Positions 1 to 9,672 of a stretch of DNA of 64,000 nucleotides are shown here, piece by piece (within the stretch, counting starts at the first letter, position 1; the number at the start of each line of letters is the position of its first letter). Below the pieces are notes generated by a model. It saw only the letters and a program-made list of their open reading frames with translations. It was not told the origin of the DNA and did no database searches. The position numbers and the translations under genes were made by a program. Source of the stretch: Afipia felis ATCC 53690 (GTDB lineage Bacteria; Pseudomonadota; Alphaproteobacteria; Rhizobiales; Xanthobacteraceae); assembly GCF_000314735.2 (NCBI RefSeq), contig NZ_KB375270.1:3286001-3350000 (forward strand). The letters run 5' to 3'.

Positions 1-720
1 CGCGAGCAGCGTGTCGGAAGTCGAGGTGTCGCCGTCGATGGTGACAGCGTTGAAGGTGTCCTCGACGCCGCTCTTGAGCAGCGCCTGCAAAGCGGCCGCC
101 GAAATCGGCGCATCGGTGAACACGAAGGAGAGCATCGTCGCCATGTCGGGCGCGATCATGCCTGCGCCCTTGGCGATGCCGTTGATGGTGACGCGCGCCT
201 TGCCGAGCTTCACGGTTTTGGTCGCGAGCTTCGGAAACGTGTCGGTGGTCATGATGGCGCGGGCAGCCTCGTCCCAGCCGCCGGGGGCCGCCTTTTTCGC
301 GAGGTCATCGAGCACGCCGTTGAACTTGGTGGCGTCGAGTGGCTCGCCGATCACTCCGGTGGAGGCGAGGAAGATCTGGTCGGCGCTGCTGCCGGTCGCG
401 CTTGCGGCGATCTTCGCCGTTAGCGCGGTCGCGGTCTTGCCGGTCTTGCCGGTGAAGGCGTTGGCGTTGCCGGAGTTGACCACCAGAGCGCGGGCCAGAC
501 CCTTCTTCAGTTTCGCGCGGCACCAGTCGACCGGGGCGCTCGGGCATTTCGATTTGGTGAAGACGCCGGCGACCGTCGTGCCCTTGTCGAACAGTGCCAG
601 CAGCACGTCGGTGCGGCCCTTGTAACGGATGCCCGCAGCGGCGGTCGCAAGCTTAACGCCGTTGATGACCGGCAGTTCGGGAACGTGAGTGGGCGCGAGG
701 GGGGAGACGGCGGTCGACAT
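1..720 (-). CDS. argJ: ArgJ, bifunctional glutamate N-acetyltransferase / amino-acid acetyltransferase (C-terminus outside window)
   Basis: ArgJ moves the acetyl group from N-acetylornithine to glutamate in the cyclic arginine pathway, and many members also use acetyl-CoA. Reading the minus strand from the ATG at 720 gives 240 codons and no stop before the window edge. The protein begins [10 protein letters not shown] and contains [10 protein letters not shown], which is typical of the family. Near residues 185-200 it has [13 protein letters not shown], the self-cleavage site; Thr195 should be the new N-terminal nucleophile of the beta chain. About 170 residues are missing beyond the edge. 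It follows the isomerase gene on the same strand, with a 167-base gap that holds a hairpin. The family call is firm; whether it is mono- or bifunctional cannot be told. Confidence 0.93.
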   Translation of the reverse strand, partial: MSTAVSPLAPTHVPELPVINGVKLATAAAGIRYKGRTDVLLALFDKGTTVAGVFTKSKCPSAPVDWCRAKLKKGLARALVVNSGNANAFTGKTGKTATALTAKIAASATGSSADQIFLASTGVIGEPLDATKFNGVLDDLAKKAAPGGWDEAARAIMTTDTFPKLATKTVKLGKARVTINGIAKGAGMIAPDMATMLSFVFTDAPISAAALQALLKSGVEDTFNAVTIDGDTSTSDTLLA

Positions 721-827
721 GAGATCGGATGCCTTGATGTCTAGACTAAACGATGGGCCTGAAGAGTCCGGCCACTCACGTCTTACATCCTTGTCGATGA
801 AGGCTCCAAGACGTGTTCTGAAGACGT

Positions 828-853
828 GTATGCCCGGGCGAGCCCGGGCATAC
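828..853. repeat. Perfect 12-bp inverted repeat between argJ and the isomerase gene
   Basis: GTATGCCCGGGC is followed by two bases and its exact reverse complement. It lies 35 bases downstream of the isomerase stop codon and 108 bases before the argJ start, on the minus-strand path. No T-run follows on either strand, so it is not a classical intrinsic terminator. It could fold as an RNA hairpin that slows transcription or protects a 3' end. Confidence 0.5.
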
Positions 854-887
854 GGTCAAATTATCGAAGTCGGTTTGCGAAGTCGAT

Positions 888-1772
888 TTACTTCTTTGCA
901 GGAGCCGCCGGTGCAGCAGGCGCGGCCGCGTCGGGCTTCTGGTCGAGCCGCTCGATCTTGGCGTCGGCGCGCAGCTTGGCCACGTACTCGGCCTGTGCCT
1001 TGCGGATCACGAACGCCTCGAGTTGCGGCTTTACCTGGTCGAAGGGCGGAGCCTTACGGGCGCGCTTTTCCTCGACCTTGATGACGTGCCAGCCGAACTG
1101 AGACTTCACCGGGCCGGAAATCTGGCCGGGCTCCAGCGCGAAGGCGGCGGCGGAGAATTCCGGCACCATCTGGTCCTTGGTGAAGAAGCCGAGGTCGCCG
1201 CCATCGGACGCGCCGGGGTCCTTCGATTCCTTCTTCGCCAGTTCAGCGAAGTCGGCACCCTTCTTCAGCTTCGCGATGATCTCCTTGGCCTGATCTTCGG
1301 TCTCGACCAGGATATGGCGGGCATGGACTTCCTGCTCGCCGGAAATCTGCTTGGCGGCGTCGTCATAGACCTGCTTCAGGGCTGCATCGGTGACGGCGGC
1401 CTTGCCTTCCTGATCGAGCAGGGTGTCCATCAGGAGCCGGCTGCGGGTGAAAGCGAGCTTTTGTTTGAAATCTGGAGTGTCGGCGATCTTCTTGTCTTCC
1501 GCGGCCTTGGCCACGAGTTTCAGGTCGATCAAAAGCTGCACGACGCTGGACTGGCGGGAGGCCGGATCGAGCTGGGCAAGGCTCGGACCGATGTCCTTTT
1601 CCGCAGCGGTGACATCGCTTTGCCGGATTTCGGACCCGTTAACCTTGGCGAGAACCGGATTGTCGTCGGCGCGCAGCGGCTGGGCCGCCATCAGGGTCAT
1701 GGCCATGCAGAGCGCGGCGGTCGAGAGCAGGCCAAGGCGCACGGCAGACGTCGTGCGGGTCGGGAGGGTCAT
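888..1772 (-). CDS. Exported parvulin-type peptidyl-prolyl cis-trans isomerase (PrsA/SurA-like)
   Basis: This is a periplasmic folding factor of 294 residues. Residues 1-35 form a signal sequence with a basic start and a hydrophobic core. A SurA-N-like helical region covers about 40-140. The rotamase domain lies at about 149-236, with ARHILVETEDQA, the GGDLGFF loop, and FGWHVIKVEE at its end. The tail is rich in Ala, Pro and Lys. The parvulin fold is known to isomerise Xaa-Pro bonds in exported and outer-membrane proteins. The gene is divergent from secA, so an export motor and a periplasmic chaperone share one intergenic region. Whether it acts as a general SurA-type chaperone is inferred. 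Confidence 0.9.
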   Translation of the reverse strand: MTLPTRTTSAVRLGLLSTAALCMAMTLMAAQPLRADDNPVLAKVNGSEIRQSDVTAAEKDIGPSLAQLDPASRQSSVVQLLIDLKLVAKAAEDKKIADTPDFKQKLAFTRSRLLMDTLLDQEGKAAVTDAALKQVYDDAAKQISGEQEVHARHILVETEDQAKEIIAKLKKGADFAELAKKESKDPGASDGGDLGFFTKDQMVPEFSAAAFALEPGQISGPVKSQFGWHVIKVEEKRARKAPPFDQVKPQLEAFVIRKAQAEYVAKLRADAKIERLDQKPDAAAPAAPAAPAKK

Positions 1773-2125
1773 GGATTATCCTTTTCTGATCAAAAGCGGA
1801 GAACAGCGAAGTCGCGGGACACTCGCTCAACCGCCCGCCGATGGCAACGCGAAAACCCGTCAAAATCATGAAATCCCTGAGAGGTTGGCGCGTTGACAAG
1901 CCCTGGGGGGCCCCATATCTCTCCCGGCAACCGGCTTTTGGCGCAGGGCTTTTACCGTGCGCCCCTGGGCCGGTGATCTTCAGCATTTTGCTGCTCCATG
2001 CCCTGCGGGCTTTGCCTGCAAGGACCGGTCGCAAAAAGGCCATGCGTGCAGTCTTGATGACGGATGGCCTTTACGAGCGATCCGGTTTCGGGGTCGCAAG
2101 CCAAACTGACAGACGGGATTAAACG
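1773..2125. other. Divergent intergenic region between the isomerase gene and secA
   Basis: These 353 bases must hold the promoters of both outward-facing genes. Short reading frames cross the region, but none has a convincing start or resembles a known protein. I could not identify a specific operator or a clear -35/-10 pair. Confidence 0.5.
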
Positions 2126-4957
2126 ATGATCGGCGCGCTCGCCCGCAAACTATTCGGCTCCGCCAACGACCGGCGGGTGAAGGGATATCAGGGGCGGGTC
2201 GATGCCATCAATGCGATGGAGCCGGAGCTTGCCGCGCTCTCCGACGAAGCGCTGAAGGCGCGCACCGCGGAGTTCAAGCAGCAGCTCTCCAACGGCAAGA
2301 CCCTCGACGACATTCTCGTCCCGGCCTTCGCCACGGTGCGAGAGGCAGCCAAGCGCACGCTCGGTCAGCGTCATTTCGACGTCCAGTTGATCGGCGGCAT
2401 GGTGCTGCATGAGGGCGACATCGCCGAGATGAAGACCGGCGAAGGCAAGACGCTGGTGGCGACGCTTGCGGTTTACCTCAACGCGCTTGCCGGCCAGGGC
2501 GTGCATGTCGTCACCGTCAACGACTACCTCGCCAAGCGCGACGCCGAATGGATGTCCCAGGTGTACGGCTTCCTCGGCCTCACCACCGGCACCATCGTCC
2601 ACGGCCTCGACGACGCCGAGCGGCAGGCGGCCTATGCCTGCGACATCACCTACGGCACCAACAACGAATACGGCTTCGACTATCTGCGCGACAACATGAA
2701 GTACCGTCTGGAGGACATGGTCCAGCGGCCGCACTTCTTTGCCATCGTCGACGAAGTCGACTCCATCCTGATCGACGAAGCCCGCACCCCGCTCATTATT
2801 TCCGGACCGCTCGACGACCGCTCCGAATTCTACAACACCATCGACACCTTCATGCCGAGCCTCGAGAAGGTCGCGGATTTCGAGGTCGACGAGAAGCAGC
2901 GCACGGTCACGCTCACCGAAGCCGGTATGGAAAAGATCGAGACGCTGTTGCGCGACGCTGGCCAGCTCAAGGGCGAGTCGCTCTACGACGTCGAGAACGT
3001 CTCGGTCGTGCATCACGTCAATCAGGCGCTGCGTGCCCACTCGCTGTTTACGCGTGATAAGGACTACATCGTGCGTGATGGCGAAGTCGTCATCATCGAC
3101 GAGTTCACCGGTCGCATGATGCCGGGCCGCCGCTATTCGGAAGGTCTGCATCAGGCGCTGGAGGCGAAGGAGCACCAGCCGGTGCAGCCGGAGAACCAGA
3201 CGCTCGCCTCGATCACGTTCCAGAACTATTTCCGCATGTACAAGAAGCTCGCGGGCATGACCGGCACCGCGGCGACGGAAGCCGACGAGTTCTACGACAT
3301 CTACAAGCTCGAAGTGGTCGAGATTCCGACCAACCTGCCGATCGCGCGCCTCGATGAGGACGATGAAGTCTATCGCACCTCGCGCGAGAAATACGCCGCG
3401 ATCCTCGACGAGATCGAGCGCGCCAATTCGAGGATGCAGCCGGTGCTGGTCGGTACGGCGTCGATCGAGAAATCCGAAGTGCTGGCCGAATTCCTGAAAG
3501 AGCACGGCTACAAGCAGATCGACTTCGCCAATCCGAAATCGATGGCGAAGCTTTACGACGCGGCGCGCGCGGGCAAGCCTTCGAAGCTGTTCGCGGTGCT
3601 GAACGCGCGCTTCCACGAGCAGGAAGCCTATATCGTCGCGGAAGCCGGTGTGCCGGGCGCGATCACCATTGCCACCAACATGGCGGGCCGCGGCACCGAC
3701 ATCAAACTCGGCGGTTCGCTGGAGATGCGCGCGGCGGCCGCAACCGCCGGTATCGAAGACGAGGCCGAGAAATCAAAGGTCGTCGAGGGCATCAAGGCCG
3801 ACATCGAGAAGTTCAAGGCCGTGGTGCTAGCGGCGGAGGAAACTGTCGAACTCGATCCGGGCAAGCCCGGCAAGACGGTGCAGAAGCCGGGCGGCCTCTA
3901 CATTATCGGCTCCGAGCGCCACGAGTCCCGCCGCATTGACAACCAGTTGCGCGGTCGCGCCGGCCGTCAGGGTGACCCCGGCCGCACCAAGTTCTATTTG
4001 TCGCTCGATGATGATCTGATGCGCATTTTCGGCTCGGACCGTCTCGACAGCATGCTGCAGCGCCTTGGCCTCAAGGAAGGCGAGGCGATCATCCATCCGT
4101 GGATCAACAAGGCGCTTGAAAAGGCGCAGCAGAAGGTCGAAGCGCGCAACTTCGACATCCGCAAAAATCTCCTGAAATACGACGACGTCCAGAACGATCA
4201 GCGCAAGGTGATCTTCGAGCAGCGCATCGATCTGATGCGCGATCAGAACGTCAGCGAAACTGTCACCGACATGCGCCACGGCCTGATCGAGGGTCTGGTT
4301 TCCAAGCATATCCCCGAGCACGCCTATGCCGAGCAGTGGGATGTCGCGGGGCTGCGTGACGAGTTGAAGCGCGTGCTCGATCTCGACCTGCCGGTCGAGG
4401 ATTGGGCCAAGGAAGAAGGCATCGCCGACGAGGAGATGCTGGCGCGGCTCGAGAAACATGTCGACGAGCACATGGCGGCGAAGTCTGCGCAGTGGGGTCC
4501 CGACGTGATGCGTTACGTCGAGAAGACCATTCTGCTGCAAACACTCGACCACCTGTGGCGCGAGCATCTCGTCATGCTCGATCATCTGCGACAGGTTATT
4601 GGCCTGCGTGGCTACGGCCAGCGCGATCCGTTGCAGGAATACAAGGCGGAAGCTTTCGAGCTGTTCGAGTCGCTGATCGCGCATCTGCGCGAGGCGGTTA
4701 CCGCGCAGCTCATGCGCGTCGAGATCGTGCCGCCAGACGAGCAGCCGCCGATGCCGGTGATGGAAGCTCACAAGCTCGATTTCAATACCGGCGAGGACGA
4801 GGTGGCGCAGGTGCAGACGGCGATGGCCGCCGCGCCGGTGCCGGCGTCAGAGCGCAATCCGTCCGATCCTGCGACGTGGGGCAAGGTCGGCCGCAATGAG
4901 GATTGCCCCTGCGGCTCAGGCAAGAAGTTCAAACACTGCCACGGACGCTTTGCGTAA
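2126..4957 (+). CDS. secA: SecA, preprotein translocase ATPase
   Basis: SecA is the cytoplasmic ATPase that drives unfolded preproteins through SecYEG. The 943 residues match the family length. Walker A is KTGEGKT at about 103-109, followed by [29 protein letters not shown] is the DEAD-motor/preprotein region, GTASIEKSE and [10 protein letters not shown] belong to the second motor domain, and [13 protein letters not shown] is the conserved helicase motif VI. The last 17 residues carry the zinc-binding SecB/lipid-interaction tail, with Cys927, Cys929, Cys938 and His939. The ATG at 2126 gives the usual N-terminus ([12 protein letters not shown]). A strong terminator follows 25 bases after the stop. 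Confidence 0.98.
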   Translation: MIGALARKLFGSANDRRVKGYQGRVDAINAMEPELAALSDEALKARTAEFKQQLSNGKTLDDILVPAFATVREAAKRTLGQRHFDVQLIGGMVLHEGDIAEMKTGEGKTLVATLAVYLNALAGQGVHVVTVNDYLAKRDAEWMSQVYGFLGLTTGTIVHGLDDAERQAAYACDITYGTNNEYGFDYLRDNMKYRLEDMVQRPHFFAIVDEVDSILIDEARTPLIISGPLDDRSEFYNTIDTFMPSLEKVADFEVDEKQRTVTLTEAGMEKIETLLRDAGQLKGESLYDVENVSVVHHVNQALRAHSLFTRDKDYIVRDGEVVIIDEFTGRMMPGRRYSEGLHQALEAKEHQPVQPENQTLASITFQNYFRMYKKLAGMTGTAATEADEFYDIYKLEVVEIPTNLPIARLDEDDEVYRTSREKYAAILDEIERANSRMQPVLVGTASIEKSEVLAEFLKEHGYKQIDFANPKSMAKLYDAARAGKPSKLFAVLNARFHEQEAYIVAEAGVPGAITIATNMAGRGTDIKLGGSLEMRAAAATAGIEDEAEKSKVVEGIKADIEKFKAVVLAAEETVELDPGKPGKTVQKPGGLYIIGSERHESRRIDNQLRGRAGRQGDPGRTKFYLSLDDDLMRIFGSDRLDSMLQRLGLKEGEAIIHPWINKALEKAQQKVEARNFDIRKNLLKYDDVQNDQRKVIFEQRIDLMRDQNVSETVTDMRHGLIEGLVSKHIPEHAYAEQWDVAGLRDELKRVLDLDLPVEDWAKEEGIADEEMLARLEKHVDEHMAAKSAQWGPDVMRYVEKTILLQTLDHLWREHLVMLDHLRQVIGLRGYGQRDPLQEYKAEAFELFESLIAHLREAVTAQLMRVEIVPPDEQPPMPVMEAHKLDFNTGEDEVAQVQTAMAAAPVPASERNPSDPATWGKVGRNEDCPCGSGKKFKHCHGRFA

Positions 4958-4981
4958 GCGCGTCGCGATTGTTGCATTATT

Positions 4982-5014
4982 AAAAAAACGCCGGTCGAAG
5001 GACCGGCGTTTTTT
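4982..5014. terminator. Bidirectional intrinsic terminator after secA
   Basis: An 8-bp GC stem (CGCCGGTC / GACCGGCG) closes a GAAG loop, with seven A before it and six T after it. It can therefore stop transcription in both directions. It lies between the convergent secA and L,D-transpeptidase genes. Confidence 0.92.
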
Positions 5015-5046
5015 ATGCTCGGTGATGGCTGCTGAAGCGGGTCGTC

Positions 5047-6477
5047 TTACTGGAAGCTCGACCAGCGATTGTTGAACGAATTGGCCGGCGTGGTGGGCTG
5101 CGCGCCGGCGATGGTTGCGGGCGGCGTCGGAGCGGTGGATTTGATTTCGGAAGATTTGGCCTCGGACGGCTTGGTCTCGGATCCGGCCTGCGCCGTGCGG
5201 CTGAGCGGGATGATCCGTGGCTCCGGCATTTTGGCTTCCGGCGCTCGCGCGGGCGCGGCGTTCTTTGCGACGGCTCTCGCCTTCGGCGCGGGAATCTCCT
5301 TCGGCGTAACTACCGGCGTAGCCTGCGGCGCGGCGGGCTGCTCGTGTTTCCAGCCGACCTTGCTGGCGATGGCCGAGAACACGTTCGGGCCGCCGGTCTG
5401 GCCTGTCGCCTCGGACGAATCCAGCGCGGCACCTTCCGGCGCGCGCGGCGGGTTGACGTATGAGGGGATCGTGCCCGGCGCGGGCGCAGTTGCAGGGATG
5501 GTGTAATCGCTGACGTCGCTCACCGCGATCGACTGCGAGTCGGGCAGTTTGGTCGCGAACACCGGATGCATGCCGCCATCGATGCCCGCGCGCGATTTCG
5601 CGAGCCGCGCTCCGCGGGAGATCAGTTCGGCGAGCCTGCTGCTATCGGCGCGCTCCTTCTCCTGCAGAGCTTGCGCGACTGCGGGATTGAGCTGATGCGG
5701 TGGGCATTGGCCAGTGGGGTTGAAGGCCAGCGGTCTGCCACCCGGCAGCGGCTCGGCGTCGAAGACGTACTTCTTCTCGCAGACATCAACCCTCGGCTCG
5801 GTCTTGGTGACCTCGAAGATGTCGTTGCCCTGCTTCAGCATGCGCCAGAACGGCATGTTCGGATTGTCGCGATACTTCGCCATGTTCTGCGGCGTCATCC
5901 GGAACGGATAGGCCTGCACCTGGAACGCGGTCTGGCCGCCGAAGAAGGACTCGCGGCCGAGTGAATAGATTTCAGAGATCTGCTCGTCGGTCATCGCATA
6001 GCAGCCGCGCGACGAGCAGTCGCCATGCACCATAAGCTGCGAACCGGTGCGGCCCCAGGCGCGGTCGTAGGCGTTGGGGTAGCCCATGTTGAAGGAGAGA
6101 TAATAGGCGGAGGCCGGGTTCATCTGTCCCGGCGTGATGGAATAGAAGCCCTCCGGCGTCTGGCGGTCGCCTTCGCGAACCTTCGGGCCGAGATCACCGG
6201 ACCAGCGGCAGATCGGATAGGTCTTCAGCAGCGCGAAATGCCCGGTGCGGTCCTGCTTCCAGACTTCGAGCTCGGACTCCTGCTTGAACAAGCGCACCAG
6301 CATCGGCGAGCCCTTGTCCATGTTCTTGGTTTCCATTTCGGCCAAGAGTTTTTCAGGAATCGGCTTGGTGGCCTTGGCGCTCTGCGCAAGGTTCTCGCCA
6401 TTGCAGCCGGCCAATAGGGTGCCGGTCGCAAGTGCTGCGGAAACCATCAATGCGCGGATGAGGGAACGGTTGATCAA
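5047..6477 (-). CDS. Lipoprotein L,D-transpeptidase family protein (YafK/YkuD fold)
   Basis: Members of this fold crosslink peptidoglycan through L,D bonds or modify lipoprotein-murein links. The 476 residues open with a lipoprotein signal whose lipobox LLAGC puts the lipidated Cys at 25. The YkuD domain spans about 58-240. Its catalytic signature HGDCSSRGCYAM gives His151 and the nucleophile Cys159. The domain also has the YafK-like GDRQTPEGFYSI block. The C-terminal half (about 280-476) is low-complexity, rich in Pro, Ala and Lys, and ends NNRWSSFQ; it probably spans the periplasm or binds the wall. Whether this one makes crosslinks or, like E. coli YafK, releases Braun lipoprotein cannot be told from sequence. 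Confidence 0.88.
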   Translation of the reverse strand: MINRSLIRALMVSAALATGTLLAGCNGENLAQSAKATKPIPEKLLAEMETKNMDKGSPMLVRLFKQESELEVWKQDRTGHFALLKTYPICRWSGDLGPKVREGDRQTPEGFYSITPGQMNPASAYYLSFNMGYPNAYDRAWGRTGSQLMVHGDCSSRGCYAMTDEQISEIYSLGRESFFGGQTAFQVQAYPFRMTPQNMAKYRDNPNMPFWRMLKQGNDIFEVTKTEPRVDVCEKKYVFDAEPLPGGRPLAFNPTGQCPPHQLNPAVAQALQEKERADSSRLAELISRGARLAKSRAGIDGGMHPVFATKLPDSQSIAVSDVSDYTIPATAPAPGTIPSYVNPPRAPEGAALDSSEATGQTGGPNVFSAIASKVGWKHEQPAAPQATPVVTPKEIPAPKARAVAKNAAPARAPEAKMPEPRIIPLSRTAQAGSETKPSEAKSSEIKSTAPTPPATIAGAQPTTPANSFNNRWSSFQ

Positions 6478-6670
6478 GATGCACCCTGCGCTTCGGATTC
6501 CACGGCGCGAATGCCGCGGCGTGCGGGAACCAGAACGAGCGGATATTTCCGATTATTATCCTTAAAGAACCGTCAGCCGCAAGCTGGAGAGGCGCGAGGA
6601 ACCCTCTCCATAGTGAAAGTAAAGTTAAATCAAATTTCACGAAAAAGCCACGATTGCAGCGTGGCGCCTA

Positions 6671-7633
6671 TCAGCCGAGGCGGCGTCCGATATCGAGAAA
6701 CTTCTGCCGCCGCTGGGTGCGGATCGCCAGCGGATCGAGCGAGGCGAGATCGCGGAACGATTGCGCGATGGCGTCACCGGTGCGGGCGATCATGTCGGCG
6801 GCGTCGCGATGGGCGCCGCCCGGTGGTTCCTTCAGGATCGTGTCGATGATTCCGAACCGCGCGAGATCCTGCGCGGTAATTTTCAAATTGGTCGCGGCTT
6901 CCTGCGCCTTGGTGGCGTCGCGCCACAGAATCGAGGCCGCGCCTTCCGGCGAGATCACGCTGTAGACCGCATGCTCTAGCATCAGCACGCGGTTGGCGGT
7001 GGCGATTGCAATCGCGCCGCCCGAGCCGCCTTCGCCGAGAATGACCGCGACATTCGGCACGGTGAGGTTGAGACACTCCTCAGTCGAACGTGCGATGGCC
7101 TCGGCCTGGCCGCGCTCCTCCGCACCGATGCCGGGATAGGCACCTGCGGTATCGACGAGCGACAGCACCGGAATGCCGAAGCGATCGGCCATCTCCATCA
7201 GCCGCACCGCCTTGCGGTAGCCCTCCGGGCGCGCCATGCCGAAATTATGCTTGAGGCGACTCTCGGTGGTGGAGCCTTTTTCCTGCCCGAGCACGCAGAT
7301 GCTTTCGCCGCGGAAGCGTCCGAAGCCGCCGATCATGGCGTCGTCGTCGCTGAACTTGCGGTCGCCCGCGAGCGGCGTGAATTCGGTGATGAGGCTTGCG
7401 ATGTAATCGACGCAATGCGGACGCTGCGGATGCCGCGCGACCTGGGTTTTCTGCCACGGCGTCAGATTGGCGTAGAGATCGTGCAGCGCGATCTTCGCCT
7501 TGTCCTCGATCCGCGAGATTTCCTCGCCGATGTCGCTGCCGCCGGCTGCGAGCGTGCGCAACTCGTCGATCTTCGAATCGAGTTCGGCAACGGGCTTTTC
7601 AAAGTCAAGATAGCTGCGGATCGGATCGGCCAT
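6671..7633 (-). CDS. accA: AccA, acetyl-CoA carboxylase carboxyltransferase subunit alpha
   Basis: AccA pairs with AccD to transfer CO2 from carboxybiotin to acetyl-CoA, the first committed step of fatty acid synthesis. From the ATG at 7633 the product is 320 residues and starts [14 protein letters not shown], the family's usual beginning. A frame open further upstream would add 24 unrelated residues. Visible family blocks include [41 protein letters not shown] and [11 protein letters not shown], the last lining the CoA and carboxybiotin site. It lies downstream of xerD on the same strand with a 114-base gap, so it may have its own promoter. AccD and AccBC are not in the window. Confidence 0.97.
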   Translation of the reverse strand: MADPIRSYLDFEKPVAELDSKIDELRTLAAGGSDIGEEISRIEDKAKIALHDLYANLTPWQKTQVARHPQRPHCVDYIASLITEFTPLAGDRKFSDDDAMIGGFGRFRGESICVLGQEKGSTTESRLKHNFGMARPEGYRKAVRLMEMADRFGIPVLSLVDTAGAYPGIGAEERGQAEAIARSTEECLNLTVPNVAVILGEGGSGGAIAIATANRVLMLEHAVYSVISPEGAASILWRDATKAQEAATNLKITAQDLARFGIIDTILKEPPGGAHRDAADMIARTGDAIAQSFRDLASLDPLAIRTQRRQKFLDIGRRLG

Positions 7634-7747
7634 GAAACAAATATAGGATGGAATGGAGGGATTGTGCGGAGGGCGGAAACTGGACTTAGGGCCTGCCCAA
7701 GTCAAGCGCGGCGGAACGAAAGATAAACGTCTGATATATTTGAAATA

Positions 7748-8704
7748 TTATTTTTCGGCGAGCGGGTGCAGGTCGCGCACCAGGCTCTTCAATCGTTCTT
7801 CCACCACATGGGTATAGATCTGCGTCGTGGAGATGTCGGTATGACCGAGCAGCGTCTGCACGATGCGCAGATCCGCACCATTATGGAGCAAATGGCTTGC
7901 GAAGGCGTGGCGCAGCACGTGCGGACTGATGAGGCGCGGAGAAATACCGGCGGCGACCGCAAGCTCCTTCAGGTCGCGGGCGAAATGCTGCCGCGTCAGA
8001 TGGCCGCTCTCTCCCGAAGAGGGAAACAGCCATTTTGAAGCCGGTTCGGATTTTGGCTTCTCGCTTTTCTCACTCTTTGCGGTATCGGCGGCGGCGAGAT
8101 AGGCGGTCATCGCATCGCGCGAACTCTGGTTGAGCGGAACGAGACGCTCCTTGTCGCCCTTGCCGCGGACCACGATCATGCGCGCGTCGCGCCGCGCGGC
8201 CGACAACGGCAGCGCTACAAGCTCCGAGACACGCAGACCCGTGGCGTATAGCACTTCGAGCAAGCACCACAGTCGCATCGCGCGCAGCTTTTGCAGCGGC
8301 GGCTGATCATGGTCGGCAAACTCGCGCGCTTTTGCAAGCAGGCGATCGACGTCGGCGATAGACAGAACTTTCGGCAGCGCGCGGCCGCGCTTGGGGCCGG
8401 AGAGAATCGCTGCGGGATCGTCGCCGCGTTTGCGTTCGTTGAGCAGGAAGCGGAACAGATGCCGCATCGACGACAGCCGCCGCGCGACACTGGAGGATTT
8501 GAAGCCGCGATGATCGAGATCGGCGAGATAATCACGCAGCGCCTGCGTATCAGCGCGGGCGAAATCGAGCTTGGCGCGTGCAAGGAAGGCGGCGAGATCC
8601 TCGAGGTCGCCGCGGTAGGCGTTGAGCGTATTGTCGCCCGCGCCCTGTTCGGCGGCGAGCATGTCGAGAAACAGATCGATCGTTCTTGCGTCGGATGTGG
8701 CCAT
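7748..8704 (-). CDS. xerD: XerD, site-specific tyrosine recombinase
   Basis: XerD and XerC resolve chromosome dimers at dif. From the ATG at 8704 the product is 318 residues. The N-terminal SAM-like DNA-binding domain covers about 5-95 and the catalytic domain about 110-310. The catalytic set is complete: Arg158 in TGLRVSEL, Lys185 in GKGDKER, His262 and Arg265 in SPHVLRHAF, His288 in LLGHTD and the nucleophile Tyr297. A Ser/Glu/Lys-rich insert sits near 205-225. A reading frame reaching 8944 crosses the small membrane-protein gene and is not the real start. The absence of any nearby phage gene supports a housekeeping role over an integrase. Confidence 0.95.
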   Translation of the reverse strand: MATSDARTIDLFLDMLAAEQGAGDNTLNAYRGDLEDLAAFLARAKLDFARADTQALRDYLADLDHRGFKSSSVARRLSSMRHLFRFLLNERKRGDDPAAILSGPKRGRALPKVLSIADVDRLLAKAREFADHDQPPLQKLRAMRLWCLLEVLYATGLRVSELVALPLSAARRDARMIVVRGKGDKERLVPLNQSSRDAMTAYLAAADTAKSEKSEKPKSEPASKWLFPSSGESGHLTRQHFARDLKELAVAAGISPRLISPHVLRHAFASHLLHNGADLRIVQTLLGHTDISTTQIYTHVVEERLKSLVRDLHPLAEK

Positions 8705-8718
8705 CACGCCTTCCGCCG

Positions 8719-8865
8719 TTATTTCTTCTGGAACTTGTCCTGCGAGATGTTGATCGTCATCTCGCGGGGCGTCGGATTGACGAAATTCGCCAGCGCGTAC
8801 ACGGCGCCGTAAATCAGGCCGCCGATGATCGCGATCACGCTCAGGAAGCGAAACAGACTTGGCAT
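8719..8865 (-). CDS. 48-residue single-pass membrane protein upstream of xerD
   Basis: The product starts MPSLFRFLSVIAIIGGLIYG, which is one clear transmembrane helix, and continues ANFVNPTPREMTINI before a basic end (DKFQKK). The stop lies 14 bases before the xerD start on the same strand, so the two are probably cotranscribed. I recall similar short peptides beside xerD in Bradyrhizobium relatives, but I can assign no function. The conserved-looking NPTPREM stretch after the helix would lie in the periplasm or at the membrane face. Confidence 0.7.
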   Translation of the reverse strand: MPSLFRFLSVIAIIGGLIYGAVYALANFVNPTPREMTINISQDKFQKK

Positions 8866-9018
8866 TGGTTTTCTGGCAGTGGCTTCTGCCGTCCCCATCT
8901 CCGGGCCGCTCCGGTGGCATCGGAGCGTTAACGACATCCACCATGTTCGGGCCGTTTCAGCAAGCCTTCCATAATGTCCCCTATGGCAAGGCCGCCGAAG
9001 ACGGTAAGATGACAGAAT

Positions 9019-9660
9019 ATGAGCCCCGACGAGCCCGCGGAAATGTCCGAAATCCTTGCCCGGCAAGGTGTTGCCCAGAACCAGATCGCCGATATCGTGT
9101 CGGCGCTCGGGGCGCGGACGATTGTCCTTGTCGGCATGATGGGATCGGGAAAATCCACCGTGGGACGCCGGCTGGCGGCGCGGTTGCGGCTGCCGTTCGT
9201 CGACGCCGACCATGAGATCGAAACGCGGCACGGCGGCATGACAATCACCGAGATTTTCGCGACCCATGGCGAGCCGTATTTCCGCGAGGGCGAGGCCAAG
9301 GTGATCTCGGCGCTGCTCGACGGCGGCGCGCAGGTGCTTGCGACCGGTGGCGGGGCCGTGCTGCGCGAGGACACACGCACGCGCATTCACGACAAAGCGG
9401 TATCCATTTGGCTCAAAGCGGACGGCGCGACCGTGCTCCGCAGGGTCAAGCGCCGCTCCGACCGGCCGTTGCTGCAGACCGAGGATCCCGCCGCGACCAT
9501 CGAGCGCCTGATTGCCGCACGCGAGCCGTTCTACAGCCTTGCCGACATCTCCATCGTCTCGCGCGACGTGCCGCACGACAAAATCGTCGATGAGTGCATC
9601 GAGGCGCTCCATGAATATTTGTGCGGGAATACGTCTGTCGCTTTCGCAAACAAGACTTAA
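9019..9660 (+). CDS. aroK: AroK, shikimate kinase
   Basis: AroK phosphorylates shikimate at O3 in aromatic amino acid synthesis. The product has 213 residues, about 35 more than the E. coli enzyme because of an N-terminal leader. Walker A is GMMGSGKST at 39-47. DADHEIE binds shikimate and Mg2+, EPYFREGE and LATGGGAV form the rest of the substrate pocket, and RRSDRPLL is the lid. The ATG at 9019 was chosen, but ATG at 9043 (MSEILARQ) would also give a sound protein. It lies 12 bases before aroB on the same strand, a common alphaproteobacterial pair, so the two are probably cotranscribed. Confidence 0.95.
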   Translation: MSPDEPAEMSEILARQGVAQNQIADIVSALGARTIVLVGMMGSGKSTVGRRLAARLRLPFVDADHEIETRHGGMTITEIFATHGEPYFREGEAKVISALLDGGAQVLATGGGAVLREDTRTRIHDKAVSIWLKADGATVLRRVKRRSDRPLLQTEDPAATIERLIAAREPFYSLADISIVSRDVPHDKIVDECIEALHEYLCGNTSVAFANKT

Positions 9661-9672
9661 ATAAGGACTCTG

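Noticed and set aside
2150..3616. Long antisense reading frame (488 codons) inside secA
   Set aside because: It lies wholly within secA in a frame kept open by high GC at third codon positions, and its translation is Arg/His/Val-rich with no domain.
6586..6609. Terminator for accA
   Set aside because: GGAGAGG / CCTCTCC gives only a 7-bp stem with a 10-base loop and no T-run, too weak to call.
7748..8704. Phage-type integrase
   Set aside because: The sequence matches XerD in length and core motifs, and no phage genes or attachment repeats are near.
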